This document shows, piece by piece, positions 46,834-57,936 of a DNA stretch of 64,000 nucleotides (position 1 is its first letter; every line of letters begins with the position of its first letter). The DNA comes from Corydoras sp. C115. Lineage: Eukaryota > Chordata > Actinopteri > Siluriformes > Callichthyidae. The notes under the pieces are model-generated. The model did no database searches. It was given only the letters and a program-made list of their open reading frames with translations, and was not told where the DNA came from. The stretch lies in assembly GCA_019802505.1 (NCBI GenBank), contig JAFMOC010000095.1, positions 1,036,001 to 1,100,000 of the forward strand. Direction: 5' to 3'. Made by a program: the position numbers and the translations under genes.

Positions 46834-47052
46834 ATGGCTGACAAAAGGAAGAGTACAACTCCTACAGGATGGTCCGCTAAGAAGACCAGAAAAGCCCTCC
46901 ACATAGAGACGAAGATGAAGATCATACAGAAGTATGAAGGTGGAATGAAAGTATCAGTAGTTGCTAGTAGCATGGGGGTTTGTCATTCCACCATTTCAAC
47001 GATACTTAAAAGAGAAAGTGAAGGAGACGTTGCAAATGACTGTGGGATATAA
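46834..47052 (+). pseudogene. Tigger/pogo transposase N-terminal fragment
   Basis: Opens with ATGGCTGACAAAAGGAAGAG and encodes MADKRKSTTPTGWSAKKTRK, then ALHIETKMKIIQKYEGGMKV and a helix-turn-helix VVASSMGVCHSTISTILK. This is the psq-type HTH of CENP-B/Jerky/Tigger transposases. The frame stops after 72 residues, and the DDE catalytic part is absent. It is a deleted relic inside FGF14 intron 3, in antisense to FGF14. Confidence 0.75.
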
Positions 47053-47151
47053 GGCTGTTATCACCACAAATCTAGGGTCCCGATCAACGACGAAATCGCT
47101 TAACGACGGACTTTCTGGTCCCTAACCCTGTCGTTAAGCGGGGAGTTACTG
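47053..47151 (+). mobile_element. 3' terminus of the Tigger-like element
   Basis: The right end reads GTCGTTAAGCGGGGAGTTAC TG, whose complement starts CAGTAACTCCCCGCTTAACG, followed by TA at 47152-47153. CAGT termini with a TA target fit the pogo/Tc1 superfamily. An internal hairpin, TCAACGACGAAATCGCTTAA against TTAACGACGGACTTTC, is present. I did not find the matching left terminus. Confidence 0.6.
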
Positions 47152-47330
47152 TATTCAAATGCCAACAATTGACCCATCTAAAGTTATCTAGACCTGTATT
47201 TTTTATATTTGAAGCCGTAGTTTTAAAAAATGGCTGCCTATGACATAAAACCCACGGTGCTATGAAACCAGCATGATGTTTGGAACCTTGACCTTAAACT
47301 GAGGTCATGCATACACCCTTTAGTACTCAC

Positions 47331-47434
47331 TGATGTGTACAGATGGCCCTCTCCATTCATGGCGATGTATAACCCTGTTTTCACGGACTGAATAGCAACA
47401 ACTCGGAGACCCACAGGAATGAGATTGAACAACG
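47331..47434 (-). CDS. FGF14: FGF14 exon 3
   Basis: The minus-strand acceptor is CTTTCTCTCTCTCCAG and the donor TCA|GTGAGT. The exon is 104 bp. The first two bases complete a serine codon with exon 2, and the exit is phase 0. It encodes LFNLIPVGLRVVAIQSVKTG and LYIAMNGEGHLYTS. VKTGLYIAMNGEG is the signature beta-strand pair of the FGF core. Q-S and H-T substitutions relative to the usual QGVKTG and GYLYPS are conservative family variation. Confidence 0.96.
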
Positions 47435-47901
47435 CTGGAGAGAGAGAAAGCAGAAGCGTTATTAGTGTTGGTTGTAGAACGGTGCACACAATAATTCGTC
47501 GCGTGGAGCTGAAATCATGCTATTCTAATGATGCTAACCCTCTGGACTGAGTGCAATGCAGTATCTGCCTCTTTTAGATTTGCTGCTCTAGACAGTTATA
47601 CCTAGAGTTTCAAGATTCAAGAAAATGTTATTATATCATTTATATCACCATTTATATCACATGGGGTACATGAGACAAAAAAGAACTTATGGGTCACGGA
47701 CCACGATTACCCTGTTCTATTAAAGTTAGAATTTAGATTTTAAAAAAGAAGAAAATGAGATATAAATGCAGTATATAGATATGTCAAATATAATAGAATA
47801 TACAACTATAAATGAAATATAGAATATATAACTATAAATATATATAATATGGAATATACAATATACAACTACAAAATATATATATACAAATATATATAGG
47901 G
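47435..47901. other. FGF14 intron 2, unique sequence
   Basis: AT-rich from 47620 with degenerate TATAAATAT repeats. No gene. Confidence 0.5.
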
Positions 47902-48370
47902 CTAGCATATTCGCCTTTCAGCTCTAAGGATTCCTGGATTGGGTTCAAATCCCAATCCCCAATCTGGGTGGAGATTCCATCTTCTCTCCGTGTCCGCATG
48001 GGTTTCCTCCGGGTTCTCCGGTTTTCTCCCACAGTCCAAAAACATGGATCAAGGTCAATTGAGATCTCCAAATTGCCCCATATAGAGTGTGTTTGTGTGA
48101 GTGAGGGTGCCCGGAATATATATATATATGCCAATCCATCGCCGGGCACACATTCACTCACTCACACATACACACTTTATATGGGGCAATTTGGAGAACT
48201 CAATTGATTTGATCCATGTTTTTGGACTGTGGGAGATAACCGGAGACCCCAGAGGAAACCCACGCGGACACAGGGAGAACATGGAAACTCCACCCAGATT
48301 GGGATTCGAACCAGGAACCCCTAGTGCGGAGAGGAGAACATGCTAACCACTAAGCCACCGTGCCACCCTA
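47902..48370. mobile_element. Inverted SINE-A pair
   Basis: A plus copy (47902-48115; head, TTCAAATCCCAATC box, to GTGAGTGAGGGTGCCC), a short (TA)n at 48117-48129, then a minus copy (48130-48370). The two are complementary over most of their length. Confidence 0.85.
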
Positions 48371-48371
48371 A

Positions 48372-48446
<75 letters not shown>

Positions 48447-48609
48447 TACATACACACAGTATATATAATGTATGCCCAGCGATAGATTGCCGCTCTGTCC
48501 TGGGTGTATCTGCCCAGCGCCCGAAACTTTCTCCCCTGGATGGGCATGGGGAACCCCACCGCGACCCTAATATGGAATAAAGCGGAAAGATAATGAATGA
48601 ATGAATGAA

Positions 48610-48682
<73 letters not shown>
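48371..48682. repeat. (AT)n tracts flanking a SINE-A 3' fragment
   Basis: (AT)n at 48375-48445, a plus SINE-A 3' part at about 48468-48612 with an (ATGA)n tail, then (AT)n at 48613-48682. Confidence 0.9.
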
Positions 48683-48685
<3 letters not shown>

Positions 48686-48739
48686 GTAATTTTTTTAAAA
48701 ATTTAAAAATCCAATCTGGGATGCGTTTCCATGTCCCCC

Positions 48740-48935
48740 CCCCGACCCCCCCCCCCCCCCCCATGACATATTTTAACTGTATATCAACTTATTATAGAGT
48801 TGATATAAAGCCTGTAACATAAAGCCTTATAACGTTTGTGTTTAACAAATGCTTTTCCTGAAAATGACTTTATAAGTGTTCATAACTGTTTATGAAAGCT
48901 TATAAGCTCTCTTTACAGGCATGAAGTAAAGTGTT
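48740..48935. mobile_element. Poly(C) SINE remnant and MITE-like fragment
   Basis: CCAATCTGGGATGCGTTTCC plus a long C run (48736-48762), then a GGTAACACTTT-family fragment (GCCTTATAACGTTTGTGTTT, ACTTTATAAGTGTTCATAAC, AAGTAAAGTGTTGG). Confidence 0.65.
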
Positions 48936-49089
48936 GGGGGGGAAAAAAAAAAGGTCATATTTAATTACAAAGCTCTGACGTCTCACTGAAGCAAACAAGC
49001 ATACAGTTCTCACAGCGCTTGTTTGTAGTGTAGATAGCAAGATCATAAAACTGGGTATAAAGTTATTATATGGGCGTGAGAACATAGGG

Positions 49090-49990
49090 TTCGTCATCGC
49101 GCGGGGGGGGGGGGGGGGGTCCGCATGCCCATCCAGGGGAGAACGTTTCGGGTGCTGGGCAGATACACCCAGGACAGGGCACCAATCTATCACTGGAAAC
49201 ACACTCACTCACACACACACACTCTATATGGGGCAATTTAGAGCATTCAATTTACCTTAAATCCATGTTTTTGGACTGTAGGAGGAAACAGTGAGAACAT
49301 GGAAACTCCACCCAGATTGGGATTCGAACCTGGATCCCCTGTGCTGAGAGGAGAACATGCTAACCACTAAGCCATGTGCCGCCCCTGTTTATCATTTTTC
49401 CATTATCTTCCGCATAATCCTCTACTAGGGAGTTGGGGTGGTTCCCCATGTCCATCCAGGGAGAACGTGTCAGGCGCTGGGCAGATACACCTAGGACCAT
49501 ACACACACACAAACACACACACTATATGGGGCAATTTGGAGAATCCAATTGACTTGATCCATGTTTTTGGACTGTGGGAGGAAACCGGAGAACCCGGAAG
49601 AAACCTACGCCGACACGGAAGGAGGATCATGGAAACTCCATCCAGATCGGGATTCGAACCTGGATCCGCAGTGTTGAGAGGCGGAAGTGCTAACCACTAA
49701 GCAACCATAATGCCCCCACTGTTTATAATTCATTCATCCATTATCTTTCGCTTTATCCTCCACTTGGGTCACACGGGGGGGGGGGGGGGTGTTGTCCTGT
49801 CCTGGGTGCGCTGATACAGGACACACCCGCAAACACTACATGGGGCAATTTAGAGCATTTAATCTATCTTGAATCCATATTCTTGGACTGTGGGAGGAAA
49901 ACAGAGAACCCGGAAGAAACCCACACGGACACGGGGAGAACATGGAGATTCCACAAAGATTGGGATTCGAACCTGGAATCCCCAGCGCTA
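49090..49990 (-). mobile_element. Three SINE-A copies in FGF14 intron 2
   Basis: About 49100-49383, 49390-49715 and 49728-49990, contiguous and in the same orientation, with G runs of 10-18 bases in two of them. 48936-49090 and 49991-50157 hold no recognised feature. Confidence 0.87.
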
Positions 49991-50157
49991 TTATACTGAT
50001 TAATAAAACCTGCATTATGTTCTGTGTGTAAAATAATTATTCCATTAGTCGCCTTTTGAGATGCTGTATTTTGATATTTAAAAATTCAGAATGTTAAAAA
50101 GAGGCGGACGCAACAAAGACATGAATATTGAACCACACAACAAAAAGAAAAACTCAC

Positions 50158-50268
50158 AAGAATTACTGCTGTCATCCTTGGTCCCGTCAAGAGATCCATC
50201 TGCATTCATTTGCAAGTAGTAACCCTGCCTGCAGTATAACCTGGTCACTATACCCTTGAGCTGGGGGT
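50158..50268 (-). CDS. FGF14: FGF14 exon 2
   Basis: The minus-strand acceptor is CTCTCTGATGCAG and the donor TTCTT|GTGAGT. The exon is 111 bp, with two bases completing an aspartate codon at entry and one base left at exit. It encodes (D)PQLKGIVTRLYCRQGYYL, then QMNADGSLDGTKDDSSNS. This is the first common exon of all FHF isoforms, downstream of the alternative first exons. RLYCRQGYYLQM and DGxxDGTKDD are FHF hallmarks. The upstream first exon is not found between here and the right edge. Confidence 0.96.
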
Positions 50269-50377
50269 CTGCATCAGAGAGAGAGAGAAAAAAAAGAGAG
50301 ATTAGAGAAATTAGGATTATATATCAGCACTGGTTAAACTGTGCAAAGCATACAACACACAATGGAATAATACGATT

Positions 50378-51490
50378 AATCCATCCATCCATTATCTTCC
50401 GCTTTATCCTCTACTAGGGTCGCGGGGTGGTTCCCCATGCCCATGCAGGGGAGAACGTTTCGGGCACTGGGCAGATACACCCAGGACAGGACGCCAATCT
50501 ATCATTGGACACACACTCACTCACACATACAGACTCTATATGGGGGAATTTGGAGAATACAATTGACCTTGATCCATGTTTTTGGACTGTTGGAGGAAAC
50601 CGGAGAACCAGGAGGAAACCCACACGGACACAGGGAGAACATAGAAACTCCATCCAGATTGGGATTCGAACCGGGAATCCCTAGCGCTGAGAGGAGAACA
50701 TGCTAGCCACTAAGCCACCGTGCAGCCCGTTGTGTATGATCCATCCATCCATTGTTTTCCACCTAATCCTCTACTAGGGTTGCGAGTGGGATCCCCATGC
50801 CCATCCAGGGGAGAACGTTTCGGGTGCTGGGCAGATACACCCAGGACAGGACGCTTATCTATCACTGGACACACACTCACTCATACAGACACACTCTATA
50901 TGGGGCAATTTGGAGAATACATTTGACCTTGATCCATCTTTTTGAAATGTGGTGAGAATGTGTGTGAGTAAACCAGAGAACCCGACCCATACGGACACAG
51001 GGAGAACATGGAAACTCCACCCAGATTGGGATTCGAACCGGGAATCACTAGTTCTGAGAGGAGAACATGCTAACCACTAAGCCAACGTGCCGCCCTAATA
51101 CAATTAAAAAAAACACAATATATAAATATATTCATTCATTCATTCATTCATTCATTATCTTCCGCTTTATCCTACATTAGGGTCACGGGGGGGTTCCCCA
51201 TGCCCATCCAGGGGAGAATGTTTCGGGCGCTGGGCAGATACACCCAGGACAGGACGCCAATCTATCGCTGGGCACACACTCCCTCACACAGACACACACT
51301 ATATGGGGCAATTTGGAGAACTCAATTGACTTGATCCATGTTTTTGGACTGTGGGAGGAAACCGGAGAACCCGGAGGAAACCCACGCAGACACGGGGAGA
51401 ACATGGAAACTCCACCCAGATGGGGATTCGAACCGGGAATCCCTAGCGCTGAGAGGAGAACGTGCTAACCACTAAGCCACCATGCCGCCC
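50378..51490 (-). mobile_element. Three SINE-A copies in FGF14 intron 1
   Basis: 50378-50728, 50738-51095 and 51130-51490. The third has an (ATTC)n tail and a full inverted head (GCCACCATGCCGCCC). Confidence 0.9.
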
Positions 51491-51690
51491 ATATGAATAT
51501 ATATAATTTGTAAATACAAGGATACACAAAACGTTTCTCTGCTTAATAACGTTCTGCACCAGTAAATGTTGTTTTAAATATATAAATTGCACATGTATGC
51601 CAGACAGTAAAAATACGTAACACACAGTGTGTTGTCTTCTTCTGTAAATTTCAACGCACTGGTACTATGTTACAATTTATATGCAAATAA
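51491..51690. repeat. Segment duplicated at 57698-57897
   Basis: TTGTAAATACAAGGATACAC, AAAACGTTTCTCTGCTTAAT and AACGTTCTGCACCAGTAAAT are shared word for word with the second locus. Both follow a SINE-A copy, and here the segment leads into the 240-bp VNTR. Confidence 0.88.
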
Positions 51691-51741
51691 AAAATTTTTC
51701 TAGAAAGCCAATTAAATCTGACCAATTGTTTTTAATGACCC

Positions 51742-51783
<42 letters not shown>

Positions 51784-51955
51784 TGCCTTATGTCCATTTA
51801 CATGAGGATACATGTGACCTACACTAACCAACAGCAGTCTGTGTGTAAGTGTATAAGTATAAGTGTGTAAGTGTATAAGTGTGTGTAAGTAAATTCTAGA
51901 AAGCCAATCAAATCCGACCAATACACGTTCTAATTGTTTACAATCACCCACGTAT

Positions 51956-52009
<54 letters not shown>

Positions 52010-52468
52010 TGCCTTATGTCTATTTACACTAGGATACATGTGACCTACCCTAACCAGCAGCAGTTTTATGTACCTATTTTTACTTACTGTGTGTATACAC
52101 ATGTGTATACACACAGTAAGTAAGAATAGGTAACATAAAGTGTGTTGTCGTCTTCGGCAAATTTCAACGCACTATTACCATTTTTTTTAGAAAGCCAATC
52201 AAATCTGACCAATTGTTTACACTGACCCGTGTGTGTGTGTGTGTGTGTGTAGTGCCTTATGTCTATTTACACTAGAATACAAGTGACCTACACTAAACAA
52301 CATCAGTCTGTGTGTAAGTGTATACACACTGTAAGTAAAAATAGGTAACACACAGTATGTTGTCGTCTTCAGCAAATTTGAACGCACTGTTACTATGTTA
52401 CCATGTATATGCATATTACCATTTTTCTAGAAAGCCAATCAAATCAGACCATTTGTTTACACTGACCC

Positions 52469-52502
<34 letters not shown>

Positions 52503-52917
52503 TGTCTTAAGTCTATTCACATTAGGATACATGTGACCAACACTAACCAGTAGCAGTCTGTGTGTAAGTGTATACACACTGTAAGTAAAAATAGAGTGCT
52601 GTCATAAAGTGTGTTGTCCTCTTCGGCAAATTTCAACGCACTATTTCCATTGTTATAGAAAGCCAATCAAATCTGACCAATTGTTTACACTGACCCATGT
52701 GCGTGTGTGTGTGTGTGTGTGTGTGTAGTGTCTTAATTCTATTCACATTAGGATACATGTGACCTACACTAACCAGCAGCAGTCTGTGTGTAAGTGTATA
52801 CACACATTAAGTAAGAATAGGTAAGATAAAGTGTGTTGTCGTCTTCGGCAAATTTCAACGCACTATTACCATTTTTTTAGAAAGCCAATCAAATCTGACC
52901 AATTGTTTACACTGACC

Positions 52918-52968
<51 letters not shown>

Positions 52969-53065
52969 TGGCTTATGTCTACTTACACTAGGATACATGT
53001 GACCTACACTAAACAACATCAGTCTGTGTGTAAGTGTATACACACTGTAAATAAAAATAGGTAAC

Positions 53066-53104
53066 ATTTACATTTACATTTACATTTAGTCATTTAGCAG
53101 ACGC
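53066..53104. mobile_element. SINE-B terminal fragment inside the VNTR
   Basis: ACATTTACATTTACATTTAG TCATTTAGCAGACGC is the typical end of the SINE-B family. Confidence 0.55.
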
Positions 53105-54001
53105 ACACAGTAACACACAGTATGTTGTCGTCTTCGGCAAATTTGAACGCACTGTTACTATGTTACTATGTATATGCATATTACCATTTTTCTAGAAAGC
53201 CAATCAAATCAGACCAATTGTTTACACTGACCCGTGTGTGTGTGTGTGTGTGTGTGGTGTGTGTGTGTGTGTGTGTGTATTTGTGTGTTGTGGCTTATGT
53301 CTACTTCACTAGGATACATGTGACCTACCCTAACCAACAGCAGTCTGTGTGTAAGTGTATACACACTGTAAGTAAAAATAGAGTGCTGTCATAAAGTGTG
53401 TTGTCGTCTTCGGCAAATTTAAATGCACTATTACCATTTATCTAGAAAGCCAATCAAATCTGACCAATTGTTTACACTGACCCGTGTGCGTGTGTGTGTG
53501 TGTGTGTAAAATGTCTTATGTCTATTTACACTAAGATACGTGACCTACACTAACCAGCAGCAGTTTGTGTGTATGTGTATACACACAGTAAGTAAAAAAT
53601 GTGTCTGATGTCTATTTACACTAGGATACATGTGACCTACAGTGTATACACACAGTAAGTAAAAATAGAGTGTTGTCATACAGTGTGTTGTCATCTTCTG
53701 CAAATTTCAACCATTTTTATAGAAAGCCAATCAAATCTGACCAATTGTTTACCGTGACTTGTGTGTGTGTTGTGTGTGTGGTGCCTTATGTCTATTTACA
53801 CTAGGATACATGTGACCTACCCTAACTAACAGCAGTCTGTGTGTATATATAAGTGTATACACACATTAAGTAAAAATAGGTAACATACAGTGTGCTGTCG
53901 CCTTCAGCAAATTTCAACGCACTGTCACTATGTTACCATTTATATGCAAATTACCATTTTTCTAGAAAACCAATCAAATCTAACCAATTGTTTTCAATTA
54001 C

Positions 54002-54057
<56 letters not shown>

Positions 54058-54159
54058 TGTCTTATGTCTATTTACACTAGGATACATGTGACCTACCCTA
54101 ACCAACAGCAGTCTATGTTTATACACAAGTGTATACACACATTAAGTAACTACTATGTT

Positions 54160-54305
54160 ACCATTCATTCATTCATTCATTCATTATCTCCCGCTTTATC
54201 CTCTATTAGGGTCGCGGTGGGGTTCCCCATGCCCATCCAGGGGAGAACGTCTCGGGCGCTGGGCAGATAGACCCAGGACAGGGCACCAGTCCATCGCTGG
54301 GCACT
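54160..54305 (-). mobile_element. SINE-A fragment inserted in the VNTR
   Basis: (ATTC)n tail to GCACCAGTCCATCGCTGGGC. The VNTR resumes at ACTATGTTACCATTTATATG, which also precedes the insertion in part (ACTATGTTACC). The repeated ACTATGTTACCATT on both sides looks like a target-site duplication. Confidence 0.85.
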
Positions 54306-54401
54306 ATGTTACCATTTATATGCAAATTTCCATTTTAATAGAAAGCCAATCAAATAAGACCAATTGTTAACCATGACCCTTATGTGTGTATGTGTGTGTG
54401 T

Positions 54402-54453
<52 letters not shown>

Positions 54454-54646
54454 TGCCGTAGGTTTATTTACACTAGGATACATGTGACCTACACTAACAC
54501 TAGCAAACATTAAGTAAAAAATAAGTAACATACAGTGCGTTGTCGTCTTCGGCAAATTTCAACGCACTTTTACTATGTTAACATTTATATGCAAATTACC
54601 ATTTTTCGAGAAAGCCAATCAAATCTGACCAATTGTTTACAATTAC

Positions 54647-54711
<65 letters not shown>

Positions 54712-54715
54712 ATGG

Positions 54716-55099
54716 TGAAAGGCAATGGTTATTCAAATATCGGCAGAAAGCCAAAGGGTTCTCAGTACTTGAAAAAGTCTGTAACGTGGATATAGTAGAC
54801 AGTAGACTGACCTTTACTTCAGCAAACACTAACATAGAAGCATGAACCCACGCCCACGCGAAAACACAACCAGTAAAAGAACAGTAGAACAGTGCTTGAA
54901 GGCAAGTATGGCAGCAAAATGTCATTGCTCTTATTTCATAAAGCCTCTACATTGGAAAGGTCTATAAAAGCCCCACTGAGCCAGAACCACACACACAATT
55001 TGTTTTTATGCACCGTGAGGACTTAACTAAACCTTAAGCATGATTATAAAACGACTACAATCTGATTAGCTGACCGCTGAACCCTTCACATTCGTACTA
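54716..55099. other. FGF14 intron 1, unique sequence
   Basis: No recognised feature. Confidence 0.45.
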
Positions 55100-55995
55100 G
55101 CCATCCATCCATTATCTTCCACAGAATCCTCTACTAGGGTCCCCATGATGGGTTCCCCATGCCCATCCAGGGGAGAACGTTTCGGGCGCTGGGCAGATAC
55201 ATCCAGGATAGGACGCCAATCTATCACTGGACACACACTCACTCACACAAACACACTCTATATGGGGCAATTTGGAGAATTCAATTGACCTTGATCTATG
55301 TTTTTGGACTGTGGGAGGAAACCGGAGAACCCGGAGGAAACCCACGCGGACACGGGGAGAACATGGAACCTCCATTCAAATTGCTAACCACTAAGCCACC
55401 ATTCCACCCAGTGTGTATTATCCATCCATCCATTTTCTTCCACTTAATCCTGTATTTGGGTCGTGAGGGGTTCCCCATGTCCATCCAGGGGAGAACGTTT
55501 TGGGCAATTTAGAGAATTCAATTGACCTTGATCCATGTTTTTGGACTGTGGGTGGAAAGCGTAAAACCCGGAGAAAACCTACACGGACACGGGGAGAACA
55601 TGGAAACTCCATTCAGATTGCTAACCACTAAACCACCCTTCCGCCCTGTGTGTATTATCCATCCATCCATTATCTTCCGCTTTATCCTCCACTAGGGTCG
55701 CGGAGGGGTTCCCCATGTCCATCCAGGGGAGAACGTTTCGGGCGCTGGGCAGATACACCCAGGACAGGGCGCCAATCTATCTCTGGGCACACACACACAC
55801 TCTATATGGGGCAATTTGGAGAATACAATTGACCTTGATCCGTGTTTTTGGACTGTGGGAGGAAACCAGAGATCCCAGCGGAAACCCACACGGACACAGG
55901 GAGAAAATGGAAACTCCACCCAGATTGGGATTGAAACCTGGAATCCTTGGCACTGAGAAGCCAACATGCTCACGACTAAGCCACTGTGCCGCCAG
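55100..55995 (-). mobile_element. Three SINE-A copies
   Basis: 55100-55410 and 55422-55645 share the deletion that joins CTCCATTCA to TTGCTAACCAC, so one is derived from the other. 55655-55995 is near complete. Confidence 0.88.
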
Positions 55996-56509
55996 GAGAT
56001 GACAGTATTTGTTGTTAGAGCAACCAAAAACATGTTACTCAGCGATCAGCGTTCACTTTCAAAAACAGACTCAATTACTTTAAGATCCGTTTGTTAGCGA
56101 TTTTGCTTTTGATTAACGAATTCATCCCTTAATTGCTTCAGGGCTACTGTGTGGCTGACCCTGTGCCATCAGCCCACCCACCCCCCTCCAGTGACCCTAC
56201 TAGAGGGTCATTAGCAAGATAATGAATAATTAATTATGCCCACCACCTGAAACGGTCCCCCTGGATGGGCAATAAAGGACCGCGGTTCCTTGTACAGAAA
56301 TAGGAAGATAATGAGATGAGATTTGAATGAACATTAACCAAAAATTTAAAAAAAATAGTATGAAATACTTTGGTGCAATCTGACTGCTGGAGAACAATTA
56401 ATAGTCGGTGTTTCAAAGCCGTTACAAATAAGTGTAATTAAGACCCAGATTGATGACAGTGTATCATTAGAAGTTCCACTTCTACATTTCAGACTTTGCT
56501 AATTACAGG
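55996..56509. other. FGF14 intron 1, mostly unique
   Basis: It contains a weak SINE-A remnant near 56190-56280 (CCCCCTGGATGGGCAATAAA). No gene. Confidence 0.4.
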
Positions 56510-56648
56510 ATTGCTGCCTGGGTGTATCTGCCCAGCGCCCAAACGTTTTCCCCTGAATGGACATAAATGGACACGCCCCCCACCCCCCACCACCATATAA
56601 GGTTAAGCAGAAAATTATGAATGAATAATAATAATAATAATAATAATA

Positions 56649-56679
<31 letters not shown>

Positions 56680-57033
56680 TCTGAGCGGCACGGTGGCTTA
56701 GTGGTTAGCACGTTCGCCTCTCAGCGCTAGGGATTCCCGGTTCGAATCCCCATCTGGGTGGAGTTTCCATGTTCTCCCCGTGTCTGCGTGGGTTTCCTCC
56801 GGGTTCCCCGGTTTCCTCCCACAGTCCAAAAACATGGATCTAGTCAATTGAATTCTCAAAATTGCCCCATATAAAGTGTGTATGTGTGAGTGAGTGTGTG
56901 CCCAGCGATGGATTGGCGTCCTGTCCTGGGTCTATCTGCCCAGCGCCCGAGACGTTCTCCCCTGGATGGGCATGGGGAACCCCACCGCGACCCTAATAGA
57001 GGATAAAGCGGGAGATAATGAATGAATGAATGA
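56510..57033 (+). mobile_element. SINE-A: 3' fragment, (AAT)n and a full-length copy
   Basis: 56510-56624 is a 3' part whose tail passes into (AAT)n (56625-56680). 56684-57033 is the best complete copy. It has an A box TGGCTTAGTGG at 56694-56704, a B box GGTTCGAATCC at 56739-56749, a body of about 350 bp and an (ATGA)n tail. These define SINE-A as a tRNA-derived, polymerase-III-type SINE with a tetranucleotide tail. Confidence 0.93.
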
Positions 57034-57039
57034 ATAATA

Positions 57040-57281
57040 ATCTGTCTGGGTGGCTTAGTGGTTAGCATGTCCACCTCTCAGCGCTGGGGATCCAGGTTCT
57101 GGTGTTCTCCCTGTGTTCATGTGGGTTACACACACACAGATTCAAGGTACATGGAATACTCTAAATTGCCCCATATAGAGTGTGTGTGTGTGTGTGTGAG
57201 TGAGTGAGTGTGTGCCCAGTGACAGATTGGCGCCCTGTCCTGGGTGTATCTGCCCAGCGCCCGAAACGTTCTCCCATAAAG

Positions 57282-57285
<4 letters not shown>
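57040..57285 (+). mobile_element. SINE-A, internally deleted
   Basis: Head (GGTGGCTTAGTGGTTAGCAT), a deletion around the centre, to GAAACGTTCTCCCATAAAGC. Confidence 0.85.

Positions 57286-57338
<53 letters not shown>
57286..57338. repeat. (AAT)n microsatellite
   Basis: About 17 repeats between two SINE-A copies. Confidence 0.95.
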
Positions 57339-57697
57339 TTTCATTCATTCATTATTTTCCGCTTTATCCTATATTAGGGTCGCGGGGGGGTTCCCCATGC
57401 CCATCCAGGGGAGAATGTTTCGGGCGCTGGGCAGATACACCCAGGACAGGGCACCAACCTATCGCTGGGCACACACACACACAGACACGCACACAAACAC
57501 ACTCTACATGGGGCAATTTGGAGAACTCAATTGACTTGATCCATGTTTTTGGACTGTGGGAGGAAACCGGAGAACCCGGAGGAAACCCACGCGGATACGG
57601 GGAGAACATGGAAACTCCACCCAGATGAGGATTCGAACCGGGAATCCCTAGTGCTGAGAGGCGAACGTGCTAACCACTAAGCCACCGTGCCGCCCTA
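57339..57697 (-). mobile_element. SINE-A, full length
   Basis: CATTCATTATTTTCCGCTTT to GCCACCGTGCCGCCC. It is followed by the segment duplicated from 51491-51690. Confidence 0.9.
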
Positions 57698-57899
57698 AAA
57701 TATATATAATTTGTAAATACAAGGATACACAAAACGTTTCTCTGCTTAATAACGTTCTGCACCAGTAAATGTTGTTTTAAATTATATAAATAGCACATGT
57801 ATGTCAGACAGTAAAAATAGGTAACATACAGTGTGTTGTCTTCTTCGGCAAATTTCAACGCCCTGGTACTATGTTACAATTTATATGCAAATAAAACCC

Positions 57900-57930
<31 letters not shown>

Positions 57931-57936
57931 TAATAA
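57698..57936. repeat. Duplicate of 51491-51690 and (AAT)n
   Basis: The duplicated segment ends near 57897 at TATATGCAAATAAAA. (AAT)n follows at 57900-57933. Confidence 0.88.

Larger units (their letters stand above)
51690..54715. repeat. About 240-bp VNTR with embedded (GT)n
   Basis: About 12 units. Each has AGAAAGCCAATCAAATCTGA, CCAATTGTTTACACTGACCC, a (GT)n run of 8-28 repeats, CTTATGTCTATTTACACTAG, GATACATGTGACCTACACTA and TGTCGTCTTCGGCAAATTTC. Units start near 51705, 51900, 52190, 52428, 52658, 52880, 53195, 53445, 53725, 53965, 54340 and 54610. Length differences are partly GT-run length. Confidence 0.93.

Noticed and set aside
51690..54715. CRISPR-like array (regular repeats with variable parts)
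   Set aside because: Units are about 240 bp with (GT)n, in a vertebrate intron with no cas genes. It is a VNTR.
56694..56749. tRNA gene candidate from A- and B-box-like sequences
   Set aside because: The boxes belong to the SINE-A head. The cloverleaf is degenerate and the unit is repeated dozens of times with the SINE body attached.
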